Shown: piece by piece, positions 7,236-19,216 of the stretch
How the letters are laid out: each line of letters opens with the position of its first letter
Numbering within the stretch: position 1 is the first letter of the stretch
Source of the DNA: Roseospira marina
GTDB taxonomy: Bacteria; Pseudomonadota; Alphaproteobacteria; Rhodospirillales; Rhodospirillaceae
Length of the DNA: 64,000 nt
Direction: 5' to 3'
Assembly (NCBI RefSeq): GCF_014197855.1
Contig: NZ_JACIGJ010000001.1
Span: forward strand, 372,001-436,000
The notes under the pieces: model-generated
Seen by the model: the letters and a program-made list of their open reading frames with translations, nothing else
The model's database searches: none
Told to the model about the DNA's origin: nothing
Program-made: the position numbers and the translations under genes

Positions 7236-7415
7236 GCGTGCGCGAAGGGGGTTTTGGCCGGTGTGCGATGCGGTCGTAAAACGAAACAAAGCGGGTGTGC
7301 CGGACCTGGGGTCACTGACCGGGAATGGCGGCGGCGAACTGTGGGCTGCCATTTGGGACCACCACATCGGTCATCGGACGTGAACGATAGGGCGGAGCCG
7401 GATCGACGCCCGGCT

Positions 7416-9242
<1,827 letters not shown>

Positions 9243-9290
9243 GGGGCGGGTCTCCTTGATAAGCCGGTGCTGTGCAGGTTCGAGCGGAGG

Positions 9291-10634
9291 TCAGCCCTTG
9301 CCGGCGAGCCGCTTCATGCGAGCGCGGAAGCGGGTGGCCCAGCCGTCGCGCGTCATTTGCGGCGCGCGGGTTAGGGCGAGGGCTTCGGCCGGGACGGTTT
9401 GGCTGATGGCGCTGCCGGCGCCGATGATGGCGCCGTCGCCGATGGAGACCGGCGCCACGAGGGCGCTGTTGGAGCCGATGAAGGCGCCGGCCCCGATGTC
9501 GGTGTGGTACTTGCCGAAGCCATCGTAGTTGCAGGTGATGGTTCCGGCCCCGATGTTGGCGGCCGCGCCGACGCGGGCATCGCCGATGTAGCTGAGGTGG
9601 TTGACCTTGGCGCCGGCCTCGACGGTGGCCTTCTTGACCTCGACGAAGTTGCCGATGTGCGCGCCGGATCCGATCGACGCCGCCGGCCGCAGCCGGGCGT
9701 ACGGGCCGACCTTGGCCGCGTCGGCGATGGTGCAGCCCTCGAAGTGGCAGAAGCCCTTGATCTCGACGCCATCGCCGACGGTGACGCTGGGGCCGAAGAC
9801 GCAGAAGGGTCCCACCGTCACGTCGCGACCGAAGATCGTGTCCATGGATAGGAAGACGGTCGCGGGGTCGATCATGGTCACTCCACCGGCCAGGGCGGCG
9901 GCCCGCAGGCGGTCCTGCACCACCCGTTCGGCGGCGGCGAGCTGGCTCCGGTCGTTGATGCCCAGCATCTCGGCTTCGTCGCCTTCGACCACTGTGCAGC
10001 GGTGACCCTCGGCGCAAGCCAGGGCGACGAGGTCCGTCAGGTAGTACTCGCCCTTTGCGTTGGCGTTGCCGATCTGATCCATCAGGGGGAACAGCAACGC
10101 CCCGTCGACGGCCATGACCCCGGAGTTGCAAAGGTCGACGGCCTGTTGGTCCGTGGTGGCGTCCTTGTGCTCGACGATGGCCTCAAGGTCACCGTCGGTG
10201 CCGGTCACCAGGCGGCCATACCCGGTTGGATCGGCGGCGCGGAACCCAAGCACGACCACAGCGGCGTCGGCGCGCGCGGTCAGCATGGCGCGCAGCGTCT
10301 CGGGCCGGATCAGGGGCGTGTCGCCGTACAGGATCAGCACGGTGTCGGGCGGCGCGGGCAGGGCAGGGCGGGCCTGAAGGGCGGCGTGGGCGGTCCCCAG
10401 GCGTTCCGCCTGCACCACGGTGGGCCGTGGCGCGGCGATGGACTCGACCTCCTCCATCGCCGGTCCGACGACGACAACGGTATCCCGTGCTCCAAGCCCA
10501 TCGAGGGCCGCGAGAACATGACCGAGCAGCGGGCGACCGGCCAGCTTGTGAGCAACCTTGGGCCGGGCCGATCGCATGCGCGTGCCCTCCCCGGCGGCGA
10601 GAACGATGGCGGCGAAATCGGTGTGGGTCATCAT
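9291..10634 (-). CDS. glmU: Bifunctional UDP-GlcNAc pyrophosphorylase / GlcN-1-P acetyltransferase
   Basis: A 447-residue enzyme that acetylates glucosamine-1-phosphate and then couples it to UTP. The N-terminal nucleotidyltransferase domain opens with [16 protein letters not shown] (about residues 12-27), has YGDTPLI and runs to about 230. The C-terminal half is a left-handed beta helix of hexapeptide repeats ([16 protein letters not shown] onward), with NFVEVKKA and HLSYIGDA in the acetyltransferase site. The first two codons are both ATG (10634 and 10631), so the exact start is uncertain by one residue. It lies upstream of glmS in what looks like a two-gene operon and is divergent from gph. 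Confidence 0.96.
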   Translation of the reverse strand: MMTHTDFAAIVLAAGEGTRMRSARPKVAHKLAGRPLLGHVLAALDGLGARDTVVVVGPAMEEVESIAAPRPTVVQAERLGTAHAALQARPALPAPPDTVLILYGDTPLIRPETLRAMLTARADAAVVVLGFRAADPTGYGRLVTGTDGDLEAIVEHKDATTDQQAVDLCNSGVMAVDGALLFPLMDQIGNANAKGEYYLTDLVALACAEGHRCTVVEGDEAEMLGINDRSQLAAAERVVQDRLRAAALAGGVTMIDPATVFLSMDTIFGRDVTVGPFCVFGPSVTVGDGVEIKGFCHFEGCTIADAAKVGPYARLRPAASIGSGAHIGNFVEVKKATVEAGAKVNHLSYIGDARVGAAANIGAGTITCNYDGFGKYHTDIGAGAFIGSNSALVAPVSIGDGAIIGAGSAISQTVPAEALALTRAPQMTRDGWATRFRARMKRLAGKG

Positions 10635-10790
10635 CGGGGACGCAGTATCATGGGTCTGTAGCGGTTGGGAATATCAGCCCTACCCGAAGTGGGCTAGCTT
10701 CGGCAAGGAGGCTGCCATACTCTCCGGGTTCATCCAAATCACACAGTTTTGCGGTTGGTTACAGCCGCCGCTTCGGATTCGAGGACCATC

Positions 10791-11519
10791 ATGACATCCC
10801 TTCCATCCCTGCCGTCCGACCTGCCGTTCGAGGGGATCGTGTTCGATCTGGATGGCACGCTGATCGACAGCGTGCCGGATCTCGCGCTCGCGTTGAACGC
10901 CTTGTTGCGGGAGGAGGGCCTGCCGCCGGTCGAACCCGCCCAGGTCCCCGGGTTCGTGGGACAGGGTGCGCGCATCCTGGTGGGCAAGGCCATGACGGCA
11001 GTGGGCCGGCCGGTCGCGGACGAGGGCGCCGGGGCGGCCGAGCTGGACCGGCTGCATGACCGGTTCGTGGCACTCTACGAGGCGAAGCCGGTCGAAGGGA
11101 CGCGGCCATACGACGGCGCCGAAGCGTTCCTGCGCGCCCTGCACGCGCGGGGTGTTCGGCTTGGCGTGTGTACCAACAAGCCGCATGGGGCGACCCTAGG
11201 CGTGCTGGAGGCGTTGGGTTTGGCCGCTCTGTTCGACGCCGTTGTGGGCGCCGGGCTGATCCCGGAACGCAAGCCGGATCCGGCCCCGCTGCGGTTGGCG
11301 TTGGAGCGCATGGGGATCGCGCCGGAGCAGGCTGTGATGGTCGGCGACACGCCGTACGACGTCGGGGCCGCGCGGGCGGCCGGGGTGCGGACGATCCTGG
11401 TGGATTTCGGCTACAGCCCGGTTCCGCCGGCCGAGGTCGGCGCCGACATCCTGGTCTCGTCGTACGCCGAAATGCCCGCCGCCCTCGCGCGTTTGCGGTC
11501 GGTCACAAAACCGGCTTGA
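10791..11519 (+). CDS. gph: Phosphoglycolate phosphatase (HAD family)
   Basis: A 242-residue HAD hydrolase. The nucleophile motif is FDLDGTLIDS (D19 after PFEGIV), followed by a helical cap domain. CTNKPHG is motif II and GDTPYDVGAARAAG is motif IV. Gph removes 2-phosphoglycolate made by Rubisco oxygenation or DNA repair. ATG 10791 is chosen because GAGGA precedes it; an upstream in-frame TTG at 10749 is unlikely. Close HAD relatives with other sugar phosphates as substrate cannot be excluded, but length and cap match Gph well. It is divergent from glmU, leaving a 156-base shared promoter region. Confidence 0.85.
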   Translation: MTSLPSLPSDLPFEGIVFDLDGTLIDSVPDLALALNALLREEGLPPVEPAQVPGFVGQGARILVGKAMTAVGRPVADEGAGAAELDRLHDRFVALYEAKPVEGTRPYDGAEAFLRALHARGVRLGVCTNKPHGATLGVLEALGLAALFDAVVGAGLIPERKPDPAPLRLALERMGIAPEQAVMVGDTPYDVGAARAAGVRTILVDFGYSPVPPAEVGADILVSSYAEMPAALARLRSVTKPA

Positions 11520-11544
11520 CGACCCGGCGTGGGGGGGCTATAAG
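11516..11544 (+). promoter_or_regulatory. Promoter of tRNA-Val
   Basis: TTGACG (11516-11521), 17 bases including a G7 run, TATAAG (11539-11544). The -35 box overlaps the last codon and stop of gph. The tRNA starts about 48 bases downstream. Confidence 0.7.
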
Positions 11545-11591
11545 CCGCCCTCCACACCGGACGGCGGCCTTCGCCGCTGCTTCCACGGGAC

Positions 11592-11666
11592 GGGCGCGTA
11601 GCTCAGCGGGAGAGCACTCGCTTCACACGCGAGGGGTCGCTGGTTCAATCCCAGCCGCGCCCACCA
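11592..11666 (+). tRNA. tRNA-Val (CAC)
   Basis: 75 bases with acceptor stem GGGCGCG/CGCGCCC, a D arm (GCTCAGCGGGAGAGC), anticodon stem CTCGC/GCGAG around TTCACAC (anticodon CAC), T arm CTGGTTCAATCCCAG and an encoded CCA. A standard alphaproteobacterial tRNA-Val reading GTG codons. It has its own promoter. Confidence 0.93.
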
Positions 11667-11876
11667 TACCCCCCCACATCGCCGATATTCCGTCATGCAG
11701 GGCCGAGCAATCTCGGTCACGGGGGCCATGGTCATCCGGTTCGGCTCACGTCGCGGCCGCGCATTCGTCTCGGCGCGGCCTGTGTGGTGTGATTTCTGTG
11801 TGCTGCGGTCGGTGGACTGCGGTCTTGGTCGGGCGACACGATCGCCGCCCGGCCTCGACGCGGGATCCCAAAGCGT

Positions 11877-14800
11877 TTACGCCAGCAGGGTGTCCGATAC
11901 CCGCACGGCGACCGGCAGTTCTTCCAGAAGCAGGGCCGCCGGCAGTGTGCCGTCGGTTTCAGCGCTTAGCGGCGGGGCGGTCGGGCGTCCGAGCACATCG
12001 CACAGGCCGCGCGTCGCCCAGGGGGCATCGGCCGGCAACTGGACCGCCGTATCGGCCCAGCCGCGCGGCAGCGGCAGCCCGTCCCGTTCGTCCATCAACG
12101 GCCAGACCAGTCGAGGGACCACCACGACGACGGCCTGGTCGCCGTCGGTCGACACCCGGGCAAAGGCAATCAGGCGGTCGGCGTGACACCCGACGGTCTC
12201 CAGCGGTACATAATCCCCAAAGGCGAAGAGGTTCGGGTTGCTCGTCCGCAGGTCCAGAAGTGCCGCAATCAGCGCCTGCTTGACCCGGCCGTCCCGCCAG
12301 GTCTCCATACGCTCCGACGGCCGAGCGCCTTCGGCGAGCCAGCGGGCCCGCGCGACGAAGTCCACGGGCCGGCGGTTGTCGGGATCGACCAGACTGAAAT
12401 CCCAAAGGTCGGTGCCCTGGTACAGATCGGGGACGCCCGGGACGGTCAGTCTCAGCGTCGTCTGGGCCAGGGCGTTCACGATGCCCGCCGGGGCGAGCCG
12501 GGCAACAAACGCCGCCATATCGGCCACGAAGGCGCCCCCTACATTGGCGGACAGGACACCGCGAACGAACCCCTCCACTCCGGCCTCATACTCCGGATCC
12601 TGGGCAGTCCAGGCGGTGTCACGCTTGGCCTCCCGGGCGGCCTTCTGCATGTAGGCGACCATCCGCTCCGTGATGTCGGCCAGGGCCTCCGACGGCGGGG
12701 CGGCCACGGTCCCGTCCTCGTCGGGGATCGCGAGGTCCAGCGGCCAGATGCCGAGAAGCGTCTGGTAGAACAGGTATTCGTCGTTGGCTGAGGGCGCGCG
12801 CCGTCCATCCGGCAGTTCACTGGCGCGGCGTTGATTAAGATCGCGCCACCGCCGCACCCGCTCGAGCCAGACCTCCGGCGCCTCGGACAGAAGGGCTAGA
12901 CGCACCCGCATGTCTTCCCCGCGCTTGTGGTCGTGAGTCGCGGTCGCGAGCAGGGTGAAGGGCCACTTTTCGAGCCGGGTCTGACAGGCGTGATGGAACG
13001 CGGTGACGGACAGGCCGAACCGTTCCGGCTCTCCCCCCACCTCGTTCAGGGCCGTGAGCCGGACATAGCGATAGAATGCGGTGTCCTCCATGGCCTTGGC
13101 CATCACGGGGCTGGTCAACTGCTGCACCCGCATAGCCACGTCGATGACCGTGTCCGCGTCGTGACCCCTGTCGGCCAACGCAAGATCCCCAGTCAGGACA
13201 TCATAGAGGAAATCGTACACGGAGACGTCGGGTGTCCGCGCCCTCTTGCGCGCCAAGCCAACGGCCCATTGCAGATCGCGCCGGTCTTGGTCGTCTATCC
13301 GCGCGGCGGTCGGATCGGCGCCGTCGCCTTCCAACTCTCCCACGGCCGCCAAGGCCCGGGGGCTGACGTAGGTTCGATAGACCGGGAAATGCGCGATGAC
13401 GTCGATCAGGGCCGCCCGCAGCGCCATGCGGGAGTAGTCCCTGGTCGCCCGGGACTGTTTCGCCAATCGATTTAGGCGGTTGGCCATCACGCCGACTTCG
13501 CTGGCGAGGGATTCCTCCATCACCTGTCGCTTGGCGGCCAGCACATCGTCTTCGTAGGGTCGTATGGGACCAGCGGCCTGCGCATAAGCGTCGTTCAGCG
13601 GGCCTTCCCCGGCCGGATCAATGAACAGGCCGAGCGCCTGATTCATGAACTCGTACCCCGTGGATCCGGCGATCGGCCACGACTCTCGCAGCCGCTCATG
13701 AGGGGCCAGGATCTTTTCGACAATCACGTAAAAGGGCTGGTCCGGCCCGAACGGCGAGGCGTCCGCCTCCATATCCGCCGGGTTTGGCGCCGTCACCGGC
13801 GGGATATGGCCGGCTGCCCTGCCGCGTGCCTCGGCCGCGCAGGCGTCCGCTTGAAGGCGCTGGAAATAGACTTGAGGATCCAGCAGCCCATCGACATGAT
13901 CCAGACGAATGCCCTGTACCCGACCCTCGGCGATCAGGTCGAACAGCAGCTTGTGCGCGGTCTCGAACAGGTCGGTCCGCTCCATGCGTAGGGCGGCTAG
14001 ATCGTTGATCTCAAAAAAGCGGCGATAGTTGATCTCATGCGCGGCCACCCGCCAGAACGCCGGGCGGTAGTTCTGGCGCTCGATCAGGGCGTTCAGGGGA
14101 TCGAACGAGGACGCTTGGCCCGGTGTCCCCGTGAAGGCGGCTTCCGCCGCCGCGGCGGCGGCGCGCGCCTCGGCGCTGCTCTCCAGCAACTCCGCCAGCC
14201 GGCGCTTGATGACGGCGGCGACGCGGCGCCGGCCGACGGTATCCGAGTCATGCCGGTCGGACAGACGCAGGGAGTCCGCACCGGCAATGACGAGGGCCAG
14301 CACACCGTCTTCATCGCGGTCCGGCGTCACCCCTTGGCGCAGGATGTCGCCATAGTCGTGCGTGCGAATGGGAAAAGCGTGCTCGTAGTACCGGACGACA
14401 AAACCGCTCAACTCCGCATCGTAGCGCAACGTCAGCTCGCCGCGCTCCAGAATGGCGCCATAGTGGTCGCCCAGGACGGGGAGCAGGATCTTGCCGTGGA
14501 GCGACGGTTCCGCCGGCTCCCAGTCGATGTCGAACCAGTCAGCGTGCGGGCTGTCGCGCCCCCACTCCAGAACATCCCGCCACCAGCGGTTCTCCCCGAC
14601 TCCGATGCCCATGTGGTTCGGTACGATGTCGAGAATCAGGCCCATGCCATGCACTTGCACAGCGTCGCTGAAGCGGCGGAAACCGGGCTCTCCACCCAGA
14701 TCGGGATTGATGCGGCTGTGGTCGATGATGTCGTAACCGTGCTGGGAGCCGGCCCGCGCCATCATGATCGGCGACAGATAAACGTGGCTGATGCCCAACG

Positions 14801-14933
14801 CGGACAGCGTGGGAACAATGGCCGTCGCGGCATCGAAGCCGAAGTCCGGCGTCATCTGAAGACGCACGGTTGCGCGCGGCCACGTCGGCGGGCCATTGAC
14901 GCCAACGGCAGAGGAAGGGACGGCAGGCGGCAT
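11877..14933 (-). CDS. treY: Maltooligosyl trehalose synthase
   Basis: A 1018-residue GH13 enzyme that rearranges the reducing-end glucose of a maltodextrin to a trehalose linkage; TreZ then frees trehalose. The (beta/alpha)8 barrel motifs are present: LILDIVPNHMGI (region I), GIRLDHVDGLLDP (region II) and FYVIVEKILAPHE (region III). The TreY-specific C-terminal block PGVPDLYQGTDLWDFSLVDPDNRR is intact. ATG 14933 is chosen over an upstream in-frame ATG at 14996 because AAAGGA precedes it. No treZ or glycogen gene is adjacent. With ectABC nearby, a part in osmolyte supply is a fair inference. Confidence 0.93.
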   Translation of the reverse strand: MPPAVPSSAVGVNGPPTWPRATVRLQMTPDFGFDAATAIVPTLSALGISHVYLSPIMMARAGSQHGYDIIDHSRINPDLGGEPGFRRFSDAVQVHGMGLILDIVPNHMGIGVGENRWWRDVLEWGRDSPHADWFDIDWEPAEPSLHGKILLPVLGDHYGAILERGELTLRYDAELSGFVVRYYEHAFPIRTHDYGDILRQGVTPDRDEDGVLALVIAGADSLRLSDRHDSDTVGRRRVAAVIKRRLAELLESSAEARAAAAAAEAAFTGTPGQASSFDPLNALIERQNYRPAFWRVAAHEINYRRFFEINDLAALRMERTDLFETAHKLLFDLIAEGRVQGIRLDHVDGLLDPQVYFQRLQADACAAEARGRAAGHIPPVTAPNPADMEADASPFGPDQPFYVIVEKILAPHERLRESWPIAGSTGYEFMNQALGLFIDPAGEGPLNDAYAQAAGPIRPYEDDVLAAKRQVMEESLASEVGVMANRLNRLAKQSRATRDYSRMALRAALIDVIAHFPVYRTYVSPRALAAVGELEGDGADPTAARIDDQDRRDLQWAVGLARKRARTPDVSVYDFLYDVLTGDLALADRGHDADTVIDVAMRVQQLTSPVMAKAMEDTAFYRYVRLTALNEVGGEPERFGLSVTAFHHACQTRLEKWPFTLLATATHDHKRGEDMRVRLALLSEAPEVWLERVRRWRDLNQRRASELPDGRRAPSANDEYLFYQTLLGIWPLDLAIPDEDGTVAAPPSEALADITERMVAYMQKAAREAKRDTAWTAQDPEYEAGVEGFVRGVLSANVGGAFVADMAAFVARLAPAGIVNALAQTTLRLTVPGVPDLYQGTDLWDFSLVDPDNRRPVDFVARARWLAEGARPSERMETWRDGRVKQALIAALLDLRTSNPNLFAFGDYVPLETVGCHADRLIAFARVSTDGDQAVVVVVPRLVWPLMDERDGLPLPRGWADTAVQLPADAPWATRGLCDVLGRPTAPPLSAETDGTLPAALLLEELPVAVRVSDTLLA

Positions 14934-15017
14934 GGCGTCGGGTCCTTTCCAGGGACGGTGGGCGCCACGCGGATGGGGCGTGCCACCCTGCGGCACGCCA
15001 CCGTGTGCCGCGGGGCG

Positions 15018-15051
15018 GCACGGCCCGGTTCGTTGCCGAACCGGATCGTGC
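15018..15051 (-). terminator. Long hairpin after frdD
   Basis: Just past the frdD stop on the minus strand, GCACG-AT-CCGGTTC pairs with GAACCGG-GC-CGTGC around a six-base loop. The stem is strong but no T run follows, so it may stabilise the mRNA 3' end or act in Rho-dependent termination rather than as an intrinsic terminator. Confidence 0.4.
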
Positions 15052-15056
15052 GAAGG

Positions 15057-15404
15057 TCAGATCGCCAGGACGGCGAACAGAGCAATCACTGAGAACAGAC
15101 CGGCGAACCCGTATACACCCATGGCGATGGTTCCGTCACTGCGGATACCGAAGTCATGGGCGGTGACGCGCAACCGGTGCGCGGCGTGCCACAGCGTGAG
15201 GATCACGACGCCGAGCAGCACCACCTTGACGATCCAGTTGCCAAGGAAGGCGGTCATCCGCTCATACGACATCGCGTCCTCGCCGAACACGCCGAGCGGG
15301 ACGAGAAGGCCCGTCACCAGGATCATCGCCGGCACGACGAAGGCCGAGATCGTGCCACCAGCGGCGAAAAGACCCCAGACGATGGGCTTGTTGGATTTGG
15401 CCAT
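15057..15404 (-). CDS. frdD: Fumarate reductase membrane anchor subunit D
   Basis: A 115-residue integral membrane protein with three hydrophobic segments (about 10-34, 56-76 and 92-114), close to the size of E. coli FrdD (119). With FrdC it anchors FrdAB and forms the quinol site. TLWHAAHRLR carries the conserved His pair region seen in this subunit, and HDFGI follows it. It lies one base after the frdC stop, the last gene of frdABCD. The pairing of two short anchors (130 and 115 residues) marks this as the four-subunit, haem-free E. coli-type complex rather than succinate dehydrogenase. Confidence 0.9.
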   Translation of the reverse strand: MAKSNKPIVWGLFAAGGTISAFVVPAMILVTGLLVPLGVFGEDAMSYERMTAFLGNWIVKVVLLGVVILTLWHAAHRLRVTAHDFGIRSDGTIAMGVYGFAGLFSVIALFAVLAI

Positions 15405-15405
15405 C

Positions 15406-15798
15406 TCACAGAACTCCCATCAGCACGATGATCACCAGCGATGCGGCACCCCACAGACCGTAGTGCGCGCCGACGATGGTCTTGCCGGGCACGAACCCGT
15501 CGCCCTGCGGGATACGCATGGCCTTCGGCGTCACGTTGAACCAGCTCGTCGCGTGATAGCAGGCGAAGCCGAACGCGATCAGATGAAACAGGATCGCCAC
15601 CGGCGAGGACAGCCCGGCCAGATAGGACTGCCACGCCTCCGGGCCCTGCATCAGGCGCACAAGCCCGATGACCAGACCGGCCATGTAGAGCGCCAGGAAC
15701 ACGCAGGTGACCTCGCGCGCCATGTAACGCATATAGCGCCCGTTCCGCATGTACCAAGTGGTCTTCGGAACCTCGCGCACATAGGGTTTCCGGCTCAT
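15406..15798 (-). CDS. frdC: Fumarate reductase membrane anchor subunit C
   Basis: A 130-residue protein, almost the same length as E. coli FrdC (131). [19 protein letters not shown] is the typical N-terminus, and three hydrophobic segments follow (about 28-52, 66-88 and 108-129). FHLIAFGFACYHATSWFNVTPKAMRI holds the conserved charged residues next to the quinone site. The start at 15798 overlaps the frdB stop as ATGA; a longer in-frame start at 15810 would overlap frdB more and lacks the GGAGGG ribosome binding site that fits 15798. Confidence 0.92.
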   Translation of the reverse strand: MSRKPYVREVPKTTWYMRNGRYMRYMAREVTCVFLALYMAGLVIGLVRLMQGPEAWQSYLAGLSSPVAILFHLIAFGFACYHATSWFNVTPKAMRIPQGDGFVPGKTIVGAHYGLWGAASLVIIVLMGVL

Positions 15799-16541
15799 TT
15801 GGCCCTCCACGGCATCAGGTGCTCAAGGTACCAGTCCACGGTGCTGGCGATTTTCATCTGCTGGATGGCGCCAGCGGGATCGACGTCCTTCGGGCAGACC
15901 TCGGAGCAGGCACCGACGAAGGAGCATTCCCACACGCCTTCATGCTGCGCCACCACTTCCTGACGCTGCGAACGGCCACCGTCGCGGGAGTCGAGGTTGT
16001 AGCGGTGCGTCAGGGCGAGAGCGGCCGGACCGATGAAGTCGTCGTTCAGGCCGTACTGGGGGCAGGCCGCGTAGCACAACATGCAATTGATGCACATGGT
16101 GTACTGCTTGAAGTTCTTGAGCTGGCGCGGTGTCTGTTTGTACTCGCCTTCTTCGACCGGCTTTTCCTTCTTCGGGATGATGTACGGCTTGACCGACTGC
16201 AGTTTGCCCATGAAGTCGTCGAGCACCACGACCAGATCCCGCTCGATCGGGAAGTGGCTGAGGGGTTCGACCCGGATCTTGCTGCCCTTGTAGTCGCGCA
16301 GGAACGCCTTGCACGACAGCGTCGGCTCGCCATTGACCATCATGCCGCAACTGCCGCACACGGCCATGTGACAGGACCAGCGGTAGCTCAGCGACGTGTC
16401 GAGGTGATCCTTGATGTAATTGATGGCATCCAGGACCACCCAGTCTTCCTGACACGGAACGCTGTAGGTCTGGACCCAGGGCTTGTCGTCGGTCTCCGGA
16501 TTGTAGCGGAGCACCTCGAAGGTGATTTGCCTCTCGCTCAT
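15795..16541 (-). CDS. frdB: Fumarate reductase iron-sulfur subunit
   Basis: A 248-residue electron-transfer subunit linking FrdA to the anchors. The plant-ferredoxin domain holds the [2Fe-2S] ligands in [21 protein letters not shown] (about 57-77). The C-terminal domain has [12 protein letters not shown] (about 150) for [4Fe-4S] and [17 protein letters not shown] (about 206) completing the [3Fe-4S] and [4Fe-4S] sites. All ligand cysteines are present. Its ATG overlaps the frdA stop (ATGA), so translation is probably coupled. Confidence 0.95.
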   Translation of the reverse strand: MSERQITFEVLRYNPETDDKPWVQTYSVPCQEDWVVLDAINYIKDHLDTSLSYRWSCHMAVCGSCGMMVNGEPTLSCKAFLRDYKGSKIRVEPLSHFPIERDLVVVLDDFMGKLQSVKPYIIPKKEKPVEEGEYKQTPRQLKNFKQYTMCINCMLCYAACPQYGLNDDFIGPAALALTHRYNLDSRDGGRSQRQEVVAQHEGVWECSFVGACSEVCPKDVDPAGAIQQMKIASTVDWYLEHLMPWRAK

Positions 16542-18301
16542 GACTTCGCTCCCGAGTAATCGCGAACCCCGGGCTGGGATTTGGTGATGACGACATCCAG
16601 GTAGTCGATCCGGGGAGCCTCCTCGCCTTGATAGTGCGCCATCGAGTGCTTCAGATAGGTCTTATCGTCGCGGTCGACGTAATCCAGGCGCTGGTGCGAT
16701 CCGCGCGATTCCTTGCGGTTCAGGGCGCTCAGCGCCACCGCCTCGGCGACGTCCAGCATGCTGCCCAACTCAAGGGCTGCGGTCAGCTCGGTGTTGAACA
16801 CCTTGCTCTTGTCCTTCAGCGCGATCCCCGTCTGGCGCGCCCGCAGGGAGGCCACCTTCGCGGTGGTTTCCTTCAGCGGCTCTTCCTCTCGGTAGATGCC
16901 AGCGCCTTCTTCCATGGTGTGCTGCATCTCGTCGCGAATGCCGGAGATGGTTTCGCCGCCGTCCGCGCGATCGAACAGGGCCTGAATGCGCGCCTGGGCG
17001 GCGGCGGCCTGACGACCGGCTTCGGCCGTGTCCACCGTCGGCTTGCTGTCGCCGCGCACGTAGGCCAAGGCGCTTTCGCCGGCCCGGCGCCCGAACACGA
17101 GCAGCTCGGTCAGCGAGTTGGACCCCAGACGGTTCGCCCCGTTGATGCTGACGCAGGCGCATTCACCCGCCGCGAACAGGCCCGGCAAGGGCGTCGCCGC
17201 GTTGATGTCGGTGTGAATGCCGCCCATCATGTAGTGCACGACCGGGCGGATAGGCACCATGTCGGTGACCATGTCCACGCCGGAGTAGCTCTTGGCGAGA
17301 TCACGCACGAACGGCAGACGCTCGTTGATCTTGGCCTCGCCCAGGTGGCGCAAATCCAGGTACACGCAATCGCCCCACTTGGTCGGGATCGTGTTGCCCT
17401 TTTTCTGCTCCTGCCAGAACGCCTGGCTCAGCCGGTCGCGCGGCCCCAGTTCCATGGTCTTGAGCACTGGCTCGCCGAGCGGTGTTTCCGGGCCCATGCC
17501 GTAGTCCTGAAGGTAGCGGTAGCCGTCCTTGTTGCGCAGCACGCCACCCTCGCCACGGCAGCCCTCGGTCAGCAGAATGCCGGTCGAGGGAAGGCCGGTC
17601 GGATGGTACTGGACGAATTCCATGTCCTTCAGCGGCACGCCAGCGCGATAGGCGAGGGCCATGCCGTCGCCGGTCTTGATGGCGCCGTTGGTCGTGAACG
17701 GGAAGATGCGGCCCGCGCCGCCAGAGCAGATGATGACCGCCGGGGCCTGGAACTGGATCATCTCGCCGCTGCGCATCTCGATGGCGCAGCAGCCCTGCAC
17801 ACGGCCATCAGCGACGATCAGATCGGTCGTGAACACCTCGTCGAAGCGGCGGATCGATTCATACTTCAGCGAGGTCTGGAACAGCGTGTGCAGGAGGTGG
17901 AAGCCGGTCTTGTCGGCGGCGAACCACGTGCGCTTGATCTTCATGCCGCCGAACGGGCGAACGCCGACCGAGCCGTCTTTCTCGCGGCTCCAGGGGCAAC
18001 CCCAGTGTTCAAGCTGGGTCAGTTCCTTGGGCGCTTGGTCGATGAAGTACTCAACGGCATCCTGGTCGCACAACCAGTCGCCACCGCCAACGGTGTCGCC
18101 GAAGTGCAGATCCATGCTGTCATCGCCCTTGATGACGCCGGCTGCGCCGCCTTCGGCCGCGCAAGTATGGCTCCGCATTGGGTAGACTTTGGACAAAAGG
18201 GCTATGCGTAGGCCGGGATCGGTCTCCGCCAGAGCGATCGCGGCGCGCAGCCCCGCGCCGCCGGCGCCGATAATCACGACATCGGACTGGATGGTTTCCA
18301 T
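16538..18301 (-). CDS. frdA: Fumarate reductase flavoprotein subunit
   Basis: A 587-residue catalytic subunit that reduces fumarate to succinate with electrons from a low-potential quinol. It has the FAD-binding [14 protein letters not shown] at the N-terminus, the covalent-FAD histidine in [10 protein letters not shown], the substrate block [21 protein letters not shown] and the FAD-contacting [20 protein letters not shown] with [12 protein letters not shown] 18301 ([11 protein letters not shown]) fits GTGGAG upstream; an in-frame upstream start at 18334 is less likely. It heads a compact frdABCD operon. In Rhodospirillum-type bacteria this enzyme works with rhodoquinol during anaerobic growth; no rquA is in the window. 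Confidence 0.93.
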   Translation of the reverse strand: METIQSDVVIIGAGGAGLRAAIALAETDPGLRIALLSKVYPMRSHTCAAEGGAAGVIKGDDSMDLHFGDTVGGGDWLCDQDAVEYFIDQAPKELTQLEHWGCPWSREKDGSVGVRPFGGMKIKRTWFAADKTGFHLLHTLFQTSLKYESIRRFDEVFTTDLIVADGRVQGCCAIEMRSGEMIQFQAPAVIICSGGAGRIFPFTTNGAIKTGDGMALAYRAGVPLKDMEFVQYHPTGLPSTGILLTEGCRGEGGVLRNKDGYRYLQDYGMGPETPLGEPVLKTMELGPRDRLSQAFWQEQKKGNTIPTKWGDCVYLDLRHLGEAKINERLPFVRDLAKSYSGVDMVTDMVPIRPVVHYMMGGIHTDINAATPLPGLFAAGECACVSINGANRLGSNSLTELLVFGRRAGESALAYVRGDSKPTVDTAEAGRQAAAAQARIQALFDRADGGETISGIRDEMQHTMEEGAGIYREEEPLKETTAKVASLRARQTGIALKDKSKVFNTELTAALELGSMLDVAEAVALSALNRKESRGSHQRLDYVDRDDKTYLKHSMAHYQGEEAPRIDYLDVVITKSQPGVRDYSGAKS

Positions 18302-18382
18302 AAGGCGGACTCCACGGTAATAGGATCGGCCCATCGGGCCGTCACCTCGGGAGGGGGCATCGGGGTCCGAACGCTACCAGAT

Positions 18383-19216
18383 TTAATCGGGACCGCGTAA
18401 GGCGGTTCTGGGCTCATAAGAATGAAAGTTCGACGCGGAGGCGTCGAGAGAAACCCGCGCCACAAGCGGTAGGTGGTCCGAGGCCATCCGCGCCAGGGGG
18501 CCGCGCCATGCGTAGACCTCGTCAAGCGTGGCGCCCGGCCCCGGCCACACTTTGTCCAGCGGCAGAATCGGTGCGGGCGCCGGCCAGGTGCGGCGCCAGG
18601 GCGGACGGTGTTCCATGAGCTGGACAATGGGCCGATAGGTATGCGACGGCGGCCACATATCGTTGAAATCCCCCAGGACGATCGTACTCCGGGGTGCGGA
18701 GTCGCACGCCTGATCGGGATGGGAGACCTCCAGGAAACGGGCCAGTCGGGCGGCCTGCCAAGCGCGCTCCGGTCCGTTGAGGCCGAAATGGGTGATGGCC
18801 ACGCGCACCGTGCCACCGGGGGTCGCGATCAGGGCATCGATGGCGCCGCGCGGTTCATGGACACCGTCGGACAGGTTCAGGCGCCGGGCGGCGCGGATCG
18901 GATGGCGGCTGAGCAGGGCGTTGCCGTACCGCCGTCCGGCGCGCATGAGGTTCGCGCCGGCGCGCGCCTCGTACCCCAGGGCGTGCGCGAACACCGCCAA
19001 TTGGTCGGTGCCCAGGGCATCGCCGCCGGACGCCACGGGCAGGACCGTCATGACGTCCAGGGCCGCGTCGGCGCCCAACACCTCCTGCAGGCCTATGATA
19101 TCCGCGTCCAGGGCGCCGAGAACGTGCGCCACCCGGCCGACGTCATGGCGCCGGTCCATGCCCACGCAGCCATGCACGTTGTAGGTTACGATGGTTAACG
19201 GCGGCGAGACCGTCAC
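18383..19216 (-). CDS. Endonuclease/exonuclease/phosphatase-fold protein
   Basis: A 277-residue EEP-superfamily hydrolase with the metal-site motifs in order: TYNVHGC (N-terminal Asn), LQEVLGA (Glu), ITHFGLNGPER, GDFNDMW (Asp/Asn) and the C-terminal SDHLPLVA (Asp-His). Members cleave DNA, phosphoinositides or sphingolipids; the substrate is not evident here. The start is a GTG overlapping the stop of the upstream phospholipase D gene (GTGA at 19213-19216), so the two are translationally coupled. EEP proteins are repeatedly found beside PLD-VTT proteins, which hints at a lipid role. It ends 81 bases upstream of frdA. Confidence 0.82.
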   Translation of the reverse strand: MTVSPPLTIVTYNVHGCVGMDRRHDVGRVAHVLGALDADIIGLQEVLGADAALDVMTVLPVASGGDALGTDQLAVFAHALGYEARAGANLMRAGRRYGNALLSRHPIRAARRLNLSDGVHEPRGAIDALIATPGGTVRVAITHFGLNGPERAWQAARLARFLEVSHPDQACDSAPRSTIVLGDFNDMWPPSHTYRPIVQLMEHRPPWRRTWPAPAPILPLDKVWPGPGATLDEVYAWRGPLARMASDHLPLVARVSLDASASNFHSYEPRTALRGPD

